Positions 20,566-22,460 of a stretch of 22,460 bases of DNA are shown in pieces. The notes beneath the pieces were generated by a model. The model did not search any database. It had not been told where the DNA came from and worked only from the letters and a program-made list of their open reading frames with translations. This DNA comes from JALORV01 sp035255845 (GTDB taxonomy: Bacteria; Pseudomonadota; Gammaproteobacteria; Burkholderiales; Burkholderiaceae_F). Every line of letters starts with the position of its first letter. Within the stretch, counting starts at the first letter, position 1. A program made the position numbers and the translations under genes. The stretch is from contig DATEZE010000307.1 in NCBI GenBank assembly GCA_035255845.1, positions 1 through 22,460 on the forward strand, written 5' to 3'.

Positions 20566-22460
20566 ATGCCGACTCCTTCCGAATCCGGTGCGAAAGGCGG
20601 GGAAGCACTTACCGAGCAGACGCAGTTCCTCAATGTCGTCTCGCGCGACGAGGCCACGGCGAAGTTTCGCGAGCACCTGCGGCTTGCGCCGCTCGGCCCG
20701 GAATTGGTGCCCATTGAAGACACCCTCGGCCGTGTGCTCGCCCAGGATGTAGTCGCAGGCATCGACGTCCCGGGGTTCGATCGCGCCAACGTCGACGGCT
20801 TCGCGGTGCGGGCGCAGGACACGTTCGGCGCGATGGAGGAGACACCGCGCACGCTGCAGCTGAACGACGAGGTGCTTGCACCCGGAATCGTGCCTTCCCT
20901 GCCCGTCACCCTCGGGCGCGCGACCCCCATCGCCACTGGCGGCATGCTGCCGCGCGGCGCCGATGCTGTCCTGATGGTTGAGCATTCGGAGCTTTTCGGC
21001 CCCGCTGATGCTCGACTTGTCGAGGTCCGTCGGCCCCTCACCGGCGGCGAGAACGTCAGTTACGCAAGCACCGACATCGCCCGCGGCGAGACGGTGCTAC
21101 GCGCGGGCCAGCGTCTTACATCTCGCGAGATCGGCGTGCTCGCCGCACTGGGACGCCCGGCATGCACGGTCTTTCGTCGCCCTCGGGTGGCCATCTTCTC
21201 CACCGGCAACGAAATCGTTGCGCCCGGCGAATCCTTGCGGACTGGCGCCGTGTACGACTCCAACGCGGCGATCATCGGTGCCGCCGTCGAAGAGCTCGGC
21301 GGAGTTGCGGTGCACCTGGGTGTGATTGCAGACAACGAGCAGGCATTGGCAGCCGCGCTCAAGCGCGGCCTGGAGTCAGACGTCGTCGTGTTCTCCGGCG
21401 GAACATCGAAAGGCGCAGGGGATATCTCGTACCGGGTTGTGCAGGCGCTGCGTGACCCGGGTGTCGTTGCCCACGGCGTCGCATTGAAGCCGGGCAAGCC
21501 GATCTGCCTTGCGGTCACCAAAGGCAAACCCGTCGTCATACTGCCCGGGTTTCCCACCTCCGCCATCTTTACTTTCCACGAGTTCGTCGCGCCGGTGATC
21601 CGCGCGTTTGCCGGTCTGCCGCCCGAACGCCGCGCAACTGTGCCAGCGACGCTGCCGATGCGAGTGAACTCCGAGCGGGGGCGCACCGAATATCTCCTGA
21701 TCGGCTTGGTGCAGGGACCGGATGGCCACTTCGCCTACCCAATGGGCAAGGGCTCAGGTTCCGTGACCACGTTCAGCGGCGCCGACGGCTTCATCACGAT
21801 TGACCAGCACACGGAGATCCTCGACTCCGGCAGCACCGTGGAGGTGACGCTCCTCGGACAAAAACTGGAACCTGCGGATCTCGTGATCATCGGTAGCCAC
21901 TGCGTCGGACTCGATCTGCTGGTGGGCAAGCTGATGCGCCAAGGCATTCGCGTCAAGCTGATGATGGTTGGCAGCATGGGTGGACTGGCCGCGGCCAAGC
22001 GCGGCGAGTGCGACATCGCGGGCATCCATCTGATGGACCCCGCCACAGGCGAGTACAACCGTCCCATGCTCACCGACGCGCTGACGCTCGTGCCGGGCTA
22101 CGGGCGGATGCAAGGCTTCGTGTTCCGGCCGGGGGATCGTCGCTTCGAGGGGAAGTCATTCGGCGAGGCCGTCGCGACAGCAGTGGGCGACGCAGCCTGC
22201 GTTATGGTCAATCGCAACGCCGGCAGCGGCACGCGCGTCATCATCGACCGATGCCTGGGCGAAAACAGGCCAGCCGGTTATGGCACGCAAACGAAATCGC
22301 ACAACGCCGTTGCCGTGGCGGTTTCCCAGCAACGCGCGGACTGGGGAATCGCGATCGATACCGTGGCCAGCCAATACCGGCTCGGTTTCATCCCGATGCA
22401 GGAAGAGCAATTCGACTTCATCGTGCCGACCGAACGACTCTCGCGCCCCGCGGTTCGGGC
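20566..22460 (+). CDS. moeA: MoeA fused to periplasmic-binding-like domain, partial at window end
   Basis: An open frame of 631 codons running off the window. Residues about 20-430 are a full MoeA: VPGFDRANVDGFAV (68-81), ATGGMLPRGADAV (123-135), FSTGNEIVAPGE (211-222), SGGTSKGAGDISY (277-289), KPGKP (308-312), LPGFPTSAIFTF (326-337). The domain-II segment has ATGGMLPRG where MoeA usually has MTGAPVPxG. From about 438 a PBP-like domain follows: DLVIIGSHCVGLDLLVGKLM, GIHLMDP, VNRNAGSGTRVIIDR (548-562) and SHNAVAVAVSQQRADWGIAID. This is the known MoeA-PBP fusion type; the appended domain probably senses or delivers the oxyanion or a cofactor precursor, which is inference. The normal stop is expected soon after the window edge. 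Confidence 0.92.
   Translation, partial: MPTPSESGAKGGEALTEQTQFLNVVSRDEATAKFREHLRLAPLGPELVPIEDTLGRVLAQDVVAGIDVPGFDRANVDGFAVRAQDTFGAMEETPRTLQLNDEVLAPGIVPSLPVTLGRATPIATGGMLPRGADAVLMVEHSELFGPADARLVEVRRPLTGGENVSYASTDIARGETVLRAGQRLTSREIGVLAALGRPACTVFRRPRVAIFSTGNEIVAPGESLRTGAVYDSNAAIIGAAVEELGGVAVHLGVIADNEQALAAALKRGLESDVVVFSGGTSKGAGDISYRVVQALRDPGVVAHGVALKPGKPICLAVTKGKPVVILPGFPTSAIFTFHEFVAPVIRAFAGLPPERRATVPATLPMRVNSERGRTEYLLIGLVQGPDGHFAYPMGKGSGSVTTFSGADGFITIDQHTEILDSGSTVEVTLLGQKLEPADLVIIGSHCVGLDLLVGKLMRQGIRVKLMMVGSMGGLAAAKRGECDIAGIHLMDPATGEYNRPMLTDALTLVPGYGRMQGFVFRPGDRRFEGKSFGEAVATAVGDAACVMVNRNAGSGTRVIIDRCLGENRPAGYGTQTKSHNAVAVAVSQQRADWGIAIDTVASQYRLGFIPMQEEQFDFIVPTERLSRPAVR

Noticed and set aside
1..22460. 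CRISPR arrays, tRNA or rRNA genes, insertion sequences
   Set aside because: No regularly spaced repeats, cloverleaf-like sequence, rRNA-like sequence or transposase frames were seen on reading.

Overview
The window is high-GC bacterial DNA with the gene content and order of a betaproteobacterial chromosome, Burkholderiales- or Rhodocyclales-like (inferred from gene families and synteny; no rRNA or marker gene is present). It is a formate dehydrogenase (FDH) and molybdenum-cofactor locus, flanked on the left by unrelated housekeeping-type genes.

Left flank (1-3426): an EamA/DMT transporter with two frameshifts, cut by the window edge; a FlK-like hotdog thioesterase; two overlapping PNPOx-fold genes, the second fused to a GAF domain and an unrecognised C-terminal domain; a DUF1289 Cys-rich protein; and, on the minus strand, an unrecognised 36-residue membrane peptide with a strong Shine-Dalgarno site. 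A structured non-coding stretch (about 3430-3711) precedes mobB, which is followed by a Tat-type Rieske-like protein with an altered second cluster motif.

FDH operon (minus strand, 14757 down to 5160): DUF3305, DUF3306, a 692-residue polyferredoxin, a TorD-family chaperone, the small FDH-region Tat protein, the catalytic subunit (Cys type, Tat-exported), the four-cluster beta subunit, a small lipoprotein, the membrane cytochrome b gamma subunit, and a small Ala/Pro-rich exported protein. Neighbours overlap or lie close together. A strong bidirectional terminator at 5115-5138 separates the operon from the Rieske-like gene. The enzyme should oxidise formate in the periplasm and pass electrons through the beta subunit to quinone via the gamma subunit.

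Cofactor arm (plus strand, from 14886): fdhD and mobA (overlapping), a divergently oriented ModE-HTH/PBP regulator, then the remains of a tungstate ABC transporter. A tupC-like ATPase gene is intact, but its Walker B Glu is Asp. No permease gene is present, and tupA is a clear pseudogene with a large deletion, two frameshifts and two nonsense codons. Two moeA-type genes follow; the second carries a C-terminal periplasmic-binding-like domain related to the one in the regulator, and it runs off the window end.

Together the genes encode FDH, much of its metal-cofactor finishing machinery (MobA, MobB, MoeA, FdhD) and a probable oxyanion-responsive regulator. The decayed tungstate transporter suggests a lineage that once fed this system with tungsten and has lost that route or replaced it elsewhere. 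I saw no tRNA, rRNA, CRISPR array, transposase or insertion sequence.
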